NCBI RefSeq assembly: GCF_900110275.1
Contig: NZ_FODC01000006.1
Coordinates: 62,001 to 126,000, forward strand
From: Duganella sp. CF517
GTDB lineage: Bacteria > Pseudomonadota > Gammaproteobacteria > Burkholderiales > Burkholderiaceae_D
Reading direction: 5' to 3'
Length of the DNA: 64,000 nucleotides
Shown here: positions 46,342-54,174 of the stretch, in pieces
Position numbering within the stretch: position 1 is the stretch's first letter
How the letters are laid out: every line of letters begins with the position of its first letter
Notes under the pieces: model-generated
Databases searched by the model: none
The model's input: only the letters and a program-made list of their open reading frames with translations
Told to the model about the DNA's origin: nothing
Position numbers and translations under genes: made by a program

Positions 46342-47838
46342 ATGCAAATCGTTTCCTGTCCCAGCTGCGGCGCGGAGGTCAAATTCCGCTCGCACGCCTC
46401 GGTCATGGCCGTCTGCGAATACTGCGGCACCAGCGTGCTCAAAGACGCCGACTCGGTCAAGGACCTGGGCAAGATGTCCTCCGTGCTGGAGGACTATTCG
46501 CCGATCCAGATCGGCGCCGCCGGCGTGCTCGACAAGCGGCAATTCACCGTCGTCGGCCGCATCCAGCTGCGCTATTCGGCCGGCATGTGGAACGAGTGGT
46601 ATCTGCTGTTCGACGACGGCGCCACTTCGTGGCTGGGCGATTCGTCCGGCATCTACACCGTCACCGCCGAATACAAGGGCAACGGCATCACGCCGCACGA
46701 GATCAACGTGCCGGCGTTCGAACAGCTGCGCCCCGGCGCCAGCTACGGCATCAACGGCGCGCCGTACATCGCCGCCGAAGTCCGCGTGGCCGATTGCATC
46801 GGCGGCCAGGGCGAGCTGCCGTTCAAGGTCGGCGAGGGCTATCAAAGCAAGGTCGCCGACTTCCGCCGCGGCACGGAATTCATCACGCTCGATTACTCGG
46901 ATTCGCCACGCCCGGTCATCTACACCGGTGCCGCCGTCACGCTCGACAGCCTGCGCATGCAGCTGCTGCGCGACGACGACACGATACAGCGCTCGGCGCG
47001 CCGTTACCGGGGCAAGCTTGATGCGCTCGACTGCCCGTCCTGCGGCAGCGCGATCAAATACCTGCCGGGCGTGACCACCACGCTGGTGTGCCCGGCGTGC
47101 CAGACGCAAATCGACGCGGCCAGCCCGGAAGCGACGGTGCTGGCGGCGGGTGAACGGGTGACGGCCGCGCGGCCGACCATCGATCTCGGGGCCACCGCCA
47201 AAATCAACAAGCAGGACTTCACCATCATCGGCATGATGCGGCGCATGGACGACGAGGGCACCGAGTGGACCGAGTACCTGATGTACGGCGCCCGCGCCGG
47301 CTTCTCGTGGCTGGTGGAGACCGACGAGGGCTGGTCCGGCGCGACGGTGATGTCGGAGTGGCCGGTCGTCTACACCCCGGGGCAGCAAAGCGTGACGGTG
47401 GAAAAAACGCAGTACGCGCTGCTGTATGCCTACGGCTCGGAGGTCACCTTCGCCGCCGGCGCCTTCAACTGGCGCGTGGCCGTGGGCGACCACACGCAGG
47501 TCGAGGAATTCCAGGCCGGCCAGATCCGGCTGGCGTGCGAGACGAGCGAACAGGAAATGACGTGGTCGCGCTCGGCGCCGGTGGCGGCGGACCAATTGAA
47601 AGCCTGGTTCGGCGCGCAATTCCACGGCAGCGCGGCGCCGGTGAAGAAGGCGGCCGGCGGCAAGCTGGCGGTCAAAAACCGCTACCGCAACGCCGCCAAA
47701 TACATCATCGGGTTCATGCTGGTGATCAACGCGATACCGCTGCTGGTCAACTTTTCCAGCACCTGGTTTTTGAGCGCGATCGGCGCCCTGGCGATTTACC
47801 TGCCCGCGACATTCTTGGACAGCAACGATAAATCATGA
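46342..47838 (+). CDS. Double zinc-ribbon/DUF4178 membrane protein
   Basis: 498 aa built from two similar halves. Half 1 is a zinc ribbon (Cys 6, 9, 25, 28) plus DUF4178 (about 55-210). Half 2 is a zinc ribbon (Cys 231, 234, 250, 253) plus DUF4178 (about 275-420). The paired motifs YSAGMWNEWYLLFDDGATSWLGD and MDDEGTEWTEYLMYGARAGFSWLVE show the duplication. Two hydrophobic helices close the protein (about 450-490), putting both halves on one face of the inner membrane. Biochemical function unknown. The stop overlaps the small lipoprotein gene (ATGA). Confidence 0.85.
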   Translation: MQIVSCPSCGAEVKFRSHASVMAVCEYCGTSVLKDADSVKDLGKMSSVLEDYSPIQIGAAGVLDKRQFTVVGRIQLRYSAGMWNEWYLLFDDGATSWLGDSSGIYTVTAEYKGNGITPHEINVPAFEQLRPGASYGINGAPYIAAEVRVADCIGGQGELPFKVGEGYQSKVADFRRGTEFITLDYSDSPRPVIYTGAAVTLDSLRMQLLRDDDTIQRSARRYRGKLDALDCPSCGSAIKYLPGVTTTLVCPACQTQIDAASPEATVLAAGERVTAARPTIDLGATAKINKQDFTIIGMMRRMDDEGTEWTEYLMYGARAGFSWLVETDEGWSGATVMSEWPVVYTPGQQSVTVEKTQYALLYAYGSEVTFAAGAFNWRVAVGDHTQVEEFQAGQIRLACETSEQEMTWSRSAPVAADQLKAWFGAQFHGSAAPVKKAAGGKLAVKNRYRNAAKYIIGFMLVINAIPLLVNFSSTWFLSAIGALAIYLPATFLDSNDKS

Positions 47839-48008
47839 CGAAATTTTTCATCTACGCGGTCGTCGTTACCATTCTCACCTCGTGCAATAGCTGGGGGCGG
47901 CTTGGTGGCGGCAGCGGCGGCGCTTCCCGTGGCAGCACCTGGAGTTCGCACACGGGCGGCGGCGGCGGCAGTTTCGGCGGCGGTTCCGGCGGCGGAGGCC
48001 ACAAGTGA
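47835..48008 (+). CDS. Tiny Gly-rich lipoprotein, 57 aa
   Basis: Starts at the ATG overlapping the DUF4178 stop and ends in the GTG start of speD, so it is pinned by overlaps at both ends. It has a signal-like start (MTKFFIYAVVVTI), lipobox LTSC at residues 14-17, then a mature part almost wholly Gly/Ser (RLGGGSGGASRGS, HTGGGGGSFGGGSGGGGHK). Expected to be lipid-anchored in the envelope. Similar short Gly/Ser-rich proteins can be flexible tethers. No function known, and easily missed by gene callers. Confidence 0.75.
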   Translation: MTKFFIYAVVVTILTSCNSWGRLGGGSGGASRGSTWSSHTGGGGGSFGGGSGGGGHK

Positions 48009-48409
48009 AACGCGAAACGCTACCCGGCGCCGTGGCGTCCGCGCCGGCGGTGCACCAGCCGGCCGGCATCCATGTGCTGGCGGATCTGAGCGGAATCGAT
48101 GCGGCAAAATTGTGCAGCTGCGAGGCGCTGGAACAGTTGCTGCGGACCGCCGCCGAAGCGGCGCACGCGCACGTGCTGCACAGCCATTTCCACGGATTCG
48201 GCGAAGGCCAGGGCGTGACCGGGGTGGTGCTGCTGGCCGAATCGCACATTTCGATCCACACATGGCCGGAATGCGGCTTCGCCGCGGCGGACATCTTCAT
48301 GTGCGGCAATGCGCAGCCAGAGTTAGCGCTCACCATCATCGAACGGGCGTTGGCGCCCGCCTCAACTCACATCAATACGGTGCGGCGCGCGCCCCCGGGC
48401 TTTAACTGA
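48005..48409 (+). CDS. speD: S-adenosylmethionine decarboxylase proenzyme
   Basis: 134 aa, GTG start overlapping the lipoprotein stop (GTGA). Short prokaryotic class 1B enzyme that self-cleaves at Glu79-Ser80 in LAESHISIHTWPE to make the pyruvoyl group; catalytic Cys100 in IFMCG; also HSHFHGFG. Makes decarboxylated SAM, the aminopropyl donor for the divergent aminopropyltransferase. The N-terminal about 18 residues are an extra tail compared with Bacillus-type SpeD. Last gene of the rightward arm. Confidence 0.94.
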   Translation: MKRETLPGAVASAPAVHQPAGIHVLADLSGIDAAKLCSCEALEQLLRTAAEAAHAHVLHSHFHGFGEGQGVTGVVLLAESHISIHTWPECGFAAADIFMCGNAQPELALTIIERALAPASTHINTVRRAPPGFN

Positions 48410-48607
48410 TCAATTCATCCTGGCCGCGCTTTGGCTGGCCGTCATCGGTTTCAGCGGAACGTCGCGGAAGATCGCGTTGGTCGGCGTGACGGTCGCGATC
48501 CTGTCAACCACCGCGCCGGCCGATTCCACCTTCAGCGCTGGATGCCCAACCGTCGACGCACAGCCGGCCAGCGCCAGCACGCCCACTAAAAAGAATGCCT
48601 GTTTCAT
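48410..48607 (-). CDS. Small lipoprotein, 65 aa
   Basis: Start MKQAFFLVGVLALAGCAST at 48607; lipobox LAGC. The mature part is 48 residues with no recognised domain (KVESAGAVVDRIATVTPTN, RDVPLKPMTASQSAARMN). The opposite-strand speD stop is adjacent, so the two are tail to tail with no gap. Function unknown. Confidence 0.7.
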   Translation of the reverse strand: MKQAFFLVGVLALAGCASTVGHPALKVESAGAVVDRIATVTPTNAIFRDVPLKPMTASQSAARMN

Positions 48608-48740
48608 ATAGTGTCCCCGCTTTGCTATTTTACCCACTCGCATAACTGAAGTAACAATACCTCAAAGTGCGTCGGGAACCATCGGAAAAGGGGTCTAAAT
48701 GAAAAATAAATTGGAAATTAGCAACGGTGTTGCAATCGAA

Positions 48741-49451
48741 TCAACTTCCAGATGCGACGGTTGAGACACGCGGGAGCGGCGGGTTTGCATATTTTTTCAG
48801 CAGCGCCGGGATGAAGATCAACGGCAGATCCATCAGTGCATGGGCGATCATGCAGGCCACCAGATCGTGATGCCAGAGGTAGAGGCCGGTAAGCAGGCTA
48901 CCGCCGACAAGAACGCCGACCAGGTGCCCGGCGGACCAGGCGCTCAAGTGGGCGAGGACGAACACGGCCAGGGGAATCGCCGCGGCCAGCCACGTACTGC
49001 CTGTCATTTCCTGCAAACGCTCGATCGGATAGCCGCGAAACACGATTTCTTCGGTGATACCCGCCGTCAAAACACCGGCCCAGCGAAACCACAACGGTGT
49101 CGACGTCAGCCGCGTTAAACCTGATTCGACGTCGCCGGCGACCACCGGCTTGCCCGCCTTGAGGCGCAGGAAAATCGAGGCGCCCGACATCGCCAGAACA
49201 GCGGCGCCCAGCGCGGCGCCGATCGCCCACGCCGTGTAGTTGCCCCACACGACGCCGATGCTGGCTAGCGGCCGGCGTTCCCACAGCAGCACCAAGGCCA
49301 GCAGCGCGATGCACGCGCCCCAGGTGATCAGCAAATGTCGCGACTGGTTGATGGGCGCGTCCTTGTTCCCATGCTTGTAGAAGGCCAGAGCCGGGGTCAG
49401 GCCGAGCGCCAGCAGCAAGCCGGCGATGGAAGCGAGTTGGACGCCGTTCAT
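48741..49451 (-). CDS. CPBP-family intramembrane metalloprotease
   Basis: 236 aa, about seven hydrophobic helices. CPBP/CAAX-protease motifs: GITEEIVFRGYPIERL (EExxxR), LAHLSAWSAGHLVGVLVGG (the His motif) and MIAHALMDL (second His). Homologues range from prenyl-protein proteases to bacteriocin self-immunity; the role here is unknown. The start MNGVQLAS is chosen since upstream in-frame codons give hydrophilic, non-native sequence. Confidence 0.82.
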   Translation of the reverse strand: MNGVQLASIAGLLLALGLTPALAFYKHGNKDAPINQSRHLLITWGACIALLALVLLWERRPLASIGVVWGNYTAWAIGAALGAAVLAMSGASIFLRLKAGKPVVAGDVESGLTRLTSTPLWFRWAGVLTAGITEEIVFRGYPIERLQEMTGSTWLAAAIPLAVFVLAHLSAWSAGHLVGVLVGGSLLTGLYLWHHDLVACMIAHALMDLPLIFIPALLKKYANPPLPRVSTVASGS

Positions 49452-49515
49452 GCGCACGCTTTCGAAATCGAATGAACCACGATCTTGGCACGCGACAGTT
49501 AATAAATCAACAGCA

Positions 49516-50142
49516 TCAGCCCGCTTGCGCGGCGGCCATCTCGTCATCCCGGCGCCGCACCTCGACGGCGGCCGGCCGGCCCTGCACGCGGGCGACGTAG
49601 TCGGTGATTTCCTGGCGCTTGGGCAGCAGGTCGAAAGCGGTCATCCATCCGAGCGCCCCGCCCCACAGCACATCGAGCGCGGTGAACCGCCCGCCCAGCA
49701 TATACGGTCCGTTGGACAACTGGCCGACCAGGGTGGTGAAAACGTCGTCGAAATTGCCGTAGCCGGTGGTCTTCTTGTCCTCGACTTCGCGCTTTAGCCA
49801 GCGGTCGACCAGCGCCGGCTCGAAGCAGCTGCCGTAGAACGCCATCCAGCGCAGATACGGGCCGCGCTGTGGATCGCCGATCGGCGGCGCCAGCTTGGCG
49901 TCGGGGAACAAGTCCGCCAGATAGGGGTAGATCGCCGCCTGTTCGGTGACGATGGCGTCGTCGTGGCGAATGGCCGGCACCTTGCCCATCGGGTTGACGG
50001 ACAGATAGGCGGCCTCGCGGTTTTCGCCCTTCTTCATGTTCATCACGTGCAACTGATAAGGCGCCTTGAGTTCCTCCAACAAAGTGATGACCCCGGTGGA
50101 GCGGGAATGCGGGCAGTGATACAAGGTGATGTGCGATGTCAT
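49516..50142 (-). CDS. Glutathione S-transferase family protein
   Basis: 208 aa. Thioredoxin-like N-domain beginning HITLYHCPHSRSTGVITLLEEL, with a CPHS-type active-site region and Ser/Cys candidates for glutathione activation, cis-Pro in GKVPAIRHDD, and Glu-Gln in VTEQAAIYPYLAD. Helical C-domain from about 90. Cytosolic conjugating or detoxifying enzyme, substrate unknown. Divergent from the AraC regulator (78 bases), which may control it. Confidence 0.88.
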   Translation of the reverse strand: MTSHITLYHCPHSRSTGVITLLEELKAPYQLHVMNMKKGENREAAYLSVNPMGKVPAIRHDDAIVTEQAAIYPYLADLFPDAKLAPPIGDPQRGPYLRWMAFYGSCFEPALVDRWLKREVEDKKTTGYGNFDDVFTTLVGQLSNGPYMLGGRFTALDVLWGGALGWMTAFDLLPKRQEITDYVARVQGRPAAVEVRRRDDEMAAAQAG

Positions 50143-50220
50143 GATGGTCTCCTGTCGATGGTGAGGAAAATGCCACGATAGCCGCTGCTATCATTGCAGT
50201 CTTGGAAAAACGCGAACACG

Positions 50221-51045
50221 ATGATGATGAACAAGCGAATGGCCGATGAGCGGTACAAGGGCGTGGTGCATCCGGCGGCGGTGGGCAAGGTTTTCCGCCT
50301 TGAACGCTATCTGCCCGAGCCGGACCTGGCGCCGTTTGTCGAGTACTTCTGGCTGGTCGCCTGGCAACTGCCGCCAGGCGCGGTCCATGTGCAGCGCACG
50401 CTGCCTTCGCCGTGCATCCACGTGGTGTTTGACAGCGGCCGAAGCGGCGTGTTCGGCGTAATGACGGGCGCCTTCGAATACACGTTGCGCGACAGCGGAC
50501 GCGTGCTGGGCACACGGTTCCGGCCGGGCGCTTTTCGCGGTTTTCTGGGACGGCCGGTGCAATCCATCACCGACCAGGTATTGCCGCTGTCGTCGGTGTT
50601 CCCATGTGACGACGCCGAGGCCGAACGCGATGTACTCGGCGCGCCCGACGACGCGGGCATGGTGGCCGCCGCCAGCGCCATCCTCCGCGGCGCCCTGCCG
50701 CTGCATGATCCGCAGGTCGACCGCATCGGCGCGATACTACAGACGATCAAAGACCATCCGGACCTCACCCAGGTGCAGCAACTCGCCGATCAACTGCGGA
50801 TCGGCGTGCGCCGTCTGCAGCTGCTATTCAAGGAATATGTCGGCGCCAGCCCGAAGTGGGTCATCCGCCGCAACCGCCTGCTCGACGCCGCCGACCAACT
50901 GGCCAACGGTGGGGACGTCGACCTCGCCACGCTGGCGCAGGCGCTGGGCTACTACGACCAGGCCCACTTCACGACGGACTTTGAAAAGCTGGTCGGCAAA
51001 CCGCCGGCCGACTACCGCCGCAGCTGCAAGACCCCGACTGCCTGA
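50221..51045 (+). CDS. AraC-family transcription regulator (DUF6597-type N-domain)
   Basis: 274 aa from the first ATG at 50221; several in-frame ATGs follow and a TTG at 50194 is possible. The N-domain (RYLPEPDLAPFVEYFWLVAWQL...CIHVVFDSG...GTRFRPGAFRGFLG) resembles the AraC group with a small sensor lacking a cupin. C-terminal helix-turn-helix pair LTQVQQLADQLRIGVRRLQLLFKEYVG and VDLATLAQALGYYDQAHFTTDFEKLVG. Likely regulates the adjacent GST gene. Confidence 0.82.
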   Translation: MMMNKRMADERYKGVVHPAAVGKVFRLERYLPEPDLAPFVEYFWLVAWQLPPGAVHVQRTLPSPCIHVVFDSGRSGVFGVMTGAFEYTLRDSGRVLGTRFRPGAFRGFLGRPVQSITDQVLPLSSVFPCDDAEAERDVLGAPDDAGMVAAASAILRGALPLHDPQVDRIGAILQTIKDHPDLTQVQQLADQLRIGVRRLQLLFKEYVGASPKWVIRRNRLLDAADQLANGGDVDLATLAQALGYYDQAHFTTDFEKLVGKPPADYRRSCKTPTA

Positions 51046-51060
51046 GACCTGAAAATTACT

Positions 51061-51100
51061 CTAAACCACGTGGGGCGGCTTAGCGAAGCGTAATCCGGCA
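51061..51100 (-). repeat. REP-like repeat, copy A
   Basis: On the minus strand this 40-mer contains the core GGATTACGCTTCGCTAA and the end CACGTGGTTTAG. It matches copy B (54038-54077) at 36 of 40 positions in opposite orientation. It lies 15 bases after the AraC stop. Thirty bases further on is GGACCTGACCCC, also found in the inverted repeat at 26.8 kb. Confidence 0.8.
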
Positions 51101-51311
51101 AGCGCGCGGAAGACGCCGGAGCTCGTGTCGCAATGGTGGACCTGACCCCGGAGTAATGCGCGCGGGTCGTCGACACGTGGCGATAACGCGACAGGCGACG
51201 CGGCGCGGAATACGTTACACTGCGGCGTATCCCACCACTGAACGCGCCTTTCCCTGTCCGGTACGCCGCCTTCCAGGCGCCGGTCCCATCCCCCTATAAA
51301 AAAGTCGCCGC

Positions 51312-52442
51312 ATGAGCATTTCAACCTTTATCCGCGACAACATGACGGACATCCTCGCCGAGTGGACGACGTTCGCCGAAAAAGCCGCGCCGCCGGAAGG
51401 TGAAATGACCAAGCTGGCGCTGACCGACCACGCCCGAGAGATTCTTCACGCGATCGCGCTCGATATCGAAACGCACCAGAGCCAGCAACAGCAGTTCGAC
51501 AAATCGCAGGGCGAGGATATCGATCTGGGTCCGGAAGAAAGCGCGGCGGCCATTCATGGGCGGCTGCGGCATGCCAGCAACTTCTCGCTGCTGCAACTGA
51601 GCTCGGAGTTCCGTGCGCTGCGGGCGACCGTGCTGCGTCTGTGGCTGCCGCGCGTGCCGCACATGTCGGCCGATACGATCAATGAAATGGTCCGCTTCAA
51701 CGAGGCGATCGACCAGGCGCTGGCCGAATCCATCATTACCTATTCGGAACGGGACGACCGGACGCGCGATCTGTTCCTGGCGGTGCTGGGGCACGACTTG
51801 CGGGCGCCGCTGGCGACCATCGCGCTGGTGGGCGATCTGCTGGCGCGCGCGCAGAGCGCGCCGGAGCAACTACCCGCGCTGGCCGAGCGCACCAAACGCA
51901 GCGCCAAGCTGATGGGTTCGATGGTCACCGACCTGTTGGGATTCGCCCGCCTGCAAATGGGCGCCGGCATGCCGACCGAGCGCACGCTGCTCGAGGCGGC
52001 AGAGGTGTGCAAAACGGCCATGGCCGACGCCCAGGCGATGTATCCCGGCGCGCGCATCGCGTTCCACGCCGAGGGCGATCTGCGCGGCAAGTTCGACAAC
52101 ATTCGCCTGCAGCAGCTGGTGACCAATCTGCTGATCAACGCGGCGCAGCACGCCGACCAGGGCACGCCGGTGACATTGGCCGCCAAAGGGGATGACGACG
52201 CCATCACCTTGACGGTGACCAACATCGGGCCGGTGATTCCGGCCGAGTCGCTGCGCACCATCTTCCAGCCACTGGTGCAGCTGGAGCCGGAGCCGGGCCA
52301 CGATGCCCGTCCCCGCACCAGCCTGGGGCTGGGGTTGTTCATCGCGCAGGAAATCACCGCCGCGCACGACGGCTCGATCGGCGTGGCGTCGAACGCGGCC
52401 GACGGGACGGTGTTTACCGTGCGTTTTCCACGCGAACGCTGA
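51312..52442 (+). CDS. Orphan sensor histidine kinase with RsbRD-type N-domain
   Basis: 376 aa, no membrane segment. Residues 1-150 look like the RsbR/RsbT-co-antagonist globin-like N-domain (MSISTFIRDNMTDILAEW). Residues about 155-230 are HisKA with phosphoacceptor His in LGHDLRAPL. Then HATPase with N-box NLLINAAQHAD and G-box SLGLGLFIAQEI. It should sense a cytosolic signal. No response regulator is adjacent, and the nearest downstream genes are MarR and a hydrolase on the other strand. Confidence 0.88.
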   Translation: MSISTFIRDNMTDILAEWTTFAEKAAPPEGEMTKLALTDHAREILHAIALDIETHQSQQQQFDKSQGEDIDLGPEESAAAIHGRLRHASNFSLLQLSSEFRALRATVLRLWLPRVPHMSADTINEMVRFNEAIDQALAESIITYSERDDRTRDLFLAVLGHDLRAPLATIALVGDLLARAQSAPEQLPALAERTKRSAKLMGSMVTDLLGFARLQMGAGMPTERTLLEAAEVCKTAMADAQAMYPGARIAFHAEGDLRGKFDNIRLQQLVTNLLINAAQHADQGTPVTLAAKGDDDAITLTVTNIGPVIPAESLRTIFQPLVQLEPEPGHDARPRTSLGLGLFIAQEITAAHDGSIGVASNAADGTVFTVRFPRER

Positions 52443-52472
52443 TATGGCCGGCTACGGCGGCGGTCTGAATTC

Positions 52473-52922
52473 TCAAACGCCCGGCAAGTCGTCGCCGGAC
52501 AACTTCGCGGCGTGATCCAGCCAGCGCGCAACGATGGCAAGTTCCTCCTGCGAAAAGCCGGCCGTCAATTGACCGTTCAAGCTTTGCAACACCACGCTCG
52601 ACTGCATGCTGGCGGCCTTGCCGGCAGACGTCAAACGTAGACGCGTCAGACGGCCGTCGGCGGCATCGGCGACGCGCTCGATCAGGCCGGCGCCCTGCAT
52701 GCGCTTCGACAGGTTCGTGACCGCCGCCGGCGCTACCCGTAGCGCTTCGGCGATTTCGCCGACCGAGGCCTCGTCCTTCGACGTCAGCAGGAACAACAAC
52801 CCCACCTGGGCCGACGAAATCCCCTCCCAGGAATCGGGGCTGCCTTCGATCCATTTCTGGATCGCACGCTGGGCCCGGTTGAGCAGGAAGACCAGACGCG
52901 GCGGCTTGGACCGCGCGCTCAT
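52473..52922 (-). CDS. MarR-family transcription regulator
   Basis: 149 aa. Winged helix-turn-helix core ASVGEIAEALRVAPAAVTNLSKRMQGAGLIERVADAADGRLTRLRLT with the DxR wing motif. Start MSARSKPP overlaps the stop of the alpha/beta hydrolase (ATGA). Since the hydrolase is upstream in the same transcript, the pair is probably autorepressed through the palindrome at 53797-53810. Confidence 0.88.
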   Translation of the reverse strand: MSARSKPPRLVFLLNRAQRAIQKWIEGSPDSWEGISSAQVGLLFLLTSKDEASVGEIAEALRVAPAAVTNLSKRMQGAGLIERVADAADGRLTRLRLTSAGKAASMQSSVVLQSLNGQLTAGFSQEELAIVARWLDHAAKLSGDDLPGV

Positions 52923-53782
52923 TCCGGCACCGCCGCCAGCAGCCAGTTCGCCACCCTGCCCCATAGCTGTTGCTCAGAACGTTTTTTGAAGAAACCCATG
53001 TGGCCGACCGACGTCAGGCCCACGTCGCGCGGATTAAGGTGCCAGTGCTCCAATTGTGCGTTTTTCAGCGGGGATATCAGCATTTGCACCGCGCTGGCAT
53101 TGGCCCAGGGGTCGTCGTCGAAACTGACCACCAGCAGCGGAATACGCAGCTGCGCCATGCGCGCGTCGGCCGCCATCGCCGGATCGTCGAAGAAGTAGCG
53201 CGGCAAGGTGGTCCACCGGCGCCATTGGGTCATCGCCGCTCCCGGCAGGTCTTCGCCGAAGCCCAGGCGCTTGTTGGGCATATAGCCTTTCAGCGCGACC
53301 AGGACCGGCGCCAGCACGCGCATGATGAAGCGCACCCGCAGACGCTCGGCCCAACCCTTGATCGTGTGCGAGGCGCCGGCATGCGAGGCGACCATCACCG
53401 CCGCGCGCAACCCACCGCTCGATGGCGACAATGCGATCGCGTGGCCACCAACGCTGTGGCCGATGGCCAACAACGGCAACTGCGGAAAGCGCTCCCTCGC
53501 CCACGCGGTGACGGCCGGGACGTCGTGATCGATCCAGTCGGACATGCGGACGTCGTAGTCGCGCAGCGAGAATGGACGCGAGCGGCCGATACCGCGATAG
53601 TCATAGGTCAGCACGCTCAATCCGGCGTCGGTCAGATAGCGGGCGAAACTCTGGTAATAACCCTGCGGCACGCCGGTGGCGGGATGCAGCAGCACCAGCG
53701 CGCGCGGCTCGCGCGCCGGCCAGTAGGTTGCCGAGATCGTGCCGGCGGCCGGCACGGTGATGCTGATGTCTTCGCTGTCCAC
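52919..53782 (-). CDS. Alpha/beta hydrolase
   Basis: 287 aa, cytosolic. LLHPATGVPQGYYQSFARYLTDAGLSVLTYDYRGIGRS at the start, nucleophile Ser in AIGHSVGGHA, and a late His in TSVGHMGFF. Similar to COG4757-type predicted hydrolases (YheT-like). Substrate unknown. First gene of a two-gene unit with marR. Confidence 0.82.
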   Translation of the reverse strand: MDSEDISITVPAAGTISATYWPAREPRALVLLHPATGVPQGYYQSFARYLTDAGLSVLTYDYRGIGRSRPFSLRDYDVRMSDWIDHDVPAVTAWARERFPQLPLLAIGHSVGGHAIALSPSSGGLRAAVMVASHAGASHTIKGWAERLRVRFIMRVLAPVLVALKGYMPNKRLGFGEDLPGAAMTQWRRWTTLPRYFFDDPAMAADARMAQLRIPLLVVSFDDDPWANASAVQMLISPLKNAQLEHWHLNPRDVGLTSVGHMGFFKKRSEQQLWGRVANWLLAAVPE

Positions 53783-53796
53783 GGCGATCCCATATA

Positions 53797-53810
53797 GTTA
53801 ACGTGTTAAC
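53797..53810. promoter_or_regulatory. Palindrome GTTAACGTGTTAAC, candidate MarR operator
   Basis: Two GTTAAC hexamers separated by GT, flanked by near-symmetric TATA, 14 bases upstream of the hydrolase start. MarR proteins commonly bind such A/T-rich palindromes over their own promoter. Confidence 0.6.
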
Positions 53811-53948
53811 GAATATAGCATCCGGGAGAAGGTATCACAAGGGAAGTGTTTGGTTGGCGTGGGCGGCGGGCAGCAGCAAAAGAAATCGCGCGCGCTGTAC
53901 CACCGTGCGCGCATAGCGTATAGTGAATTTTCGGGCCAAAGAGGAGGC

Positions 53949-54077
53949 ATGATGGACACGCCAGTAATTCCGCAAATAGCCATGCGCATGTTGCTGGATG
54001 AATCCGTGCCGCGCCTTCATGAGCCGCCGACGGAGCATGGCGGATTACGCTTCGCTAATCCGCCCTACGTGTTTTAG
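53949..54077 (+). CDS. Possible 42-aa ORF behind a strong ribosome site (doubtful)
   Basis: A perfect AGGAGG at 53942-53947 abuts the first ATG at 53949; the second ATG at 53952 leaves a more normal but still short gap. The first 25 codons (MMDTPVIPQIAMRMLLDESVP) look coding. The C-terminal part is read through REP copy B and stops within it. Either a genuine gene was truncated by the repeat or this is chance. Confidence 0.25.
   Translation: MMDTPVIPQIAMRMLLDESVPRLHEPPTEHGGLRFANPPYVF
54038..54077 (+). repeat. REP-like repeat, copy B
   Basis: A 9-bp perfect stem GGCGGATTA/TAATCCGCC around CGCTTCGC, followed by CTACGTGTTTTAG. Inverted relative to copy A at 51061-51100; the two copies bracket the histidine kinase, marR and hydrolase genes. 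Confidence 0.8.
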
Positions 54078-54112
54078 ATGAATGCTTGAGCTGTCGCCCT
54101 AGCTTTATGCCA

Positions 54113-54140
54113 TAAAAAAAGGCAGCCGAGGCTGCCTTTT
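54113..54140. terminator. Terminator of the ATP synthase operon
   Basis: Stem AAGGCAG/CTGCCTT around CCGAGG, with A-run on one side and T-run on the other. It lies 35 bases after the atpC stop in the direction of transcription. Confidence 0.9.
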
Positions 54141-54174
54141 TGCTGTGCTGCTGTGCAGCCGATGCTTGCGTTGC

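Larger units (their letters stand above)
53783..54110. other. Region without an established gene between the hydrolase and the ATP synthase operon
   Basis: Holds the likely marR/hydrolase promoter and palindrome, a possible 42-aa ORF (53949-54077) and REP-like copy B. No conserved protein is evident. Confidence 0.6.

Noticed and set aside
45259..47625. 788-codon open frame on the minus strand
   Set aside because: Antisense to the SPFH and DUF4178 genes. Composition is Arg/His/Asp-rich without motifs, while the plus frames have clear domains and overlaps.
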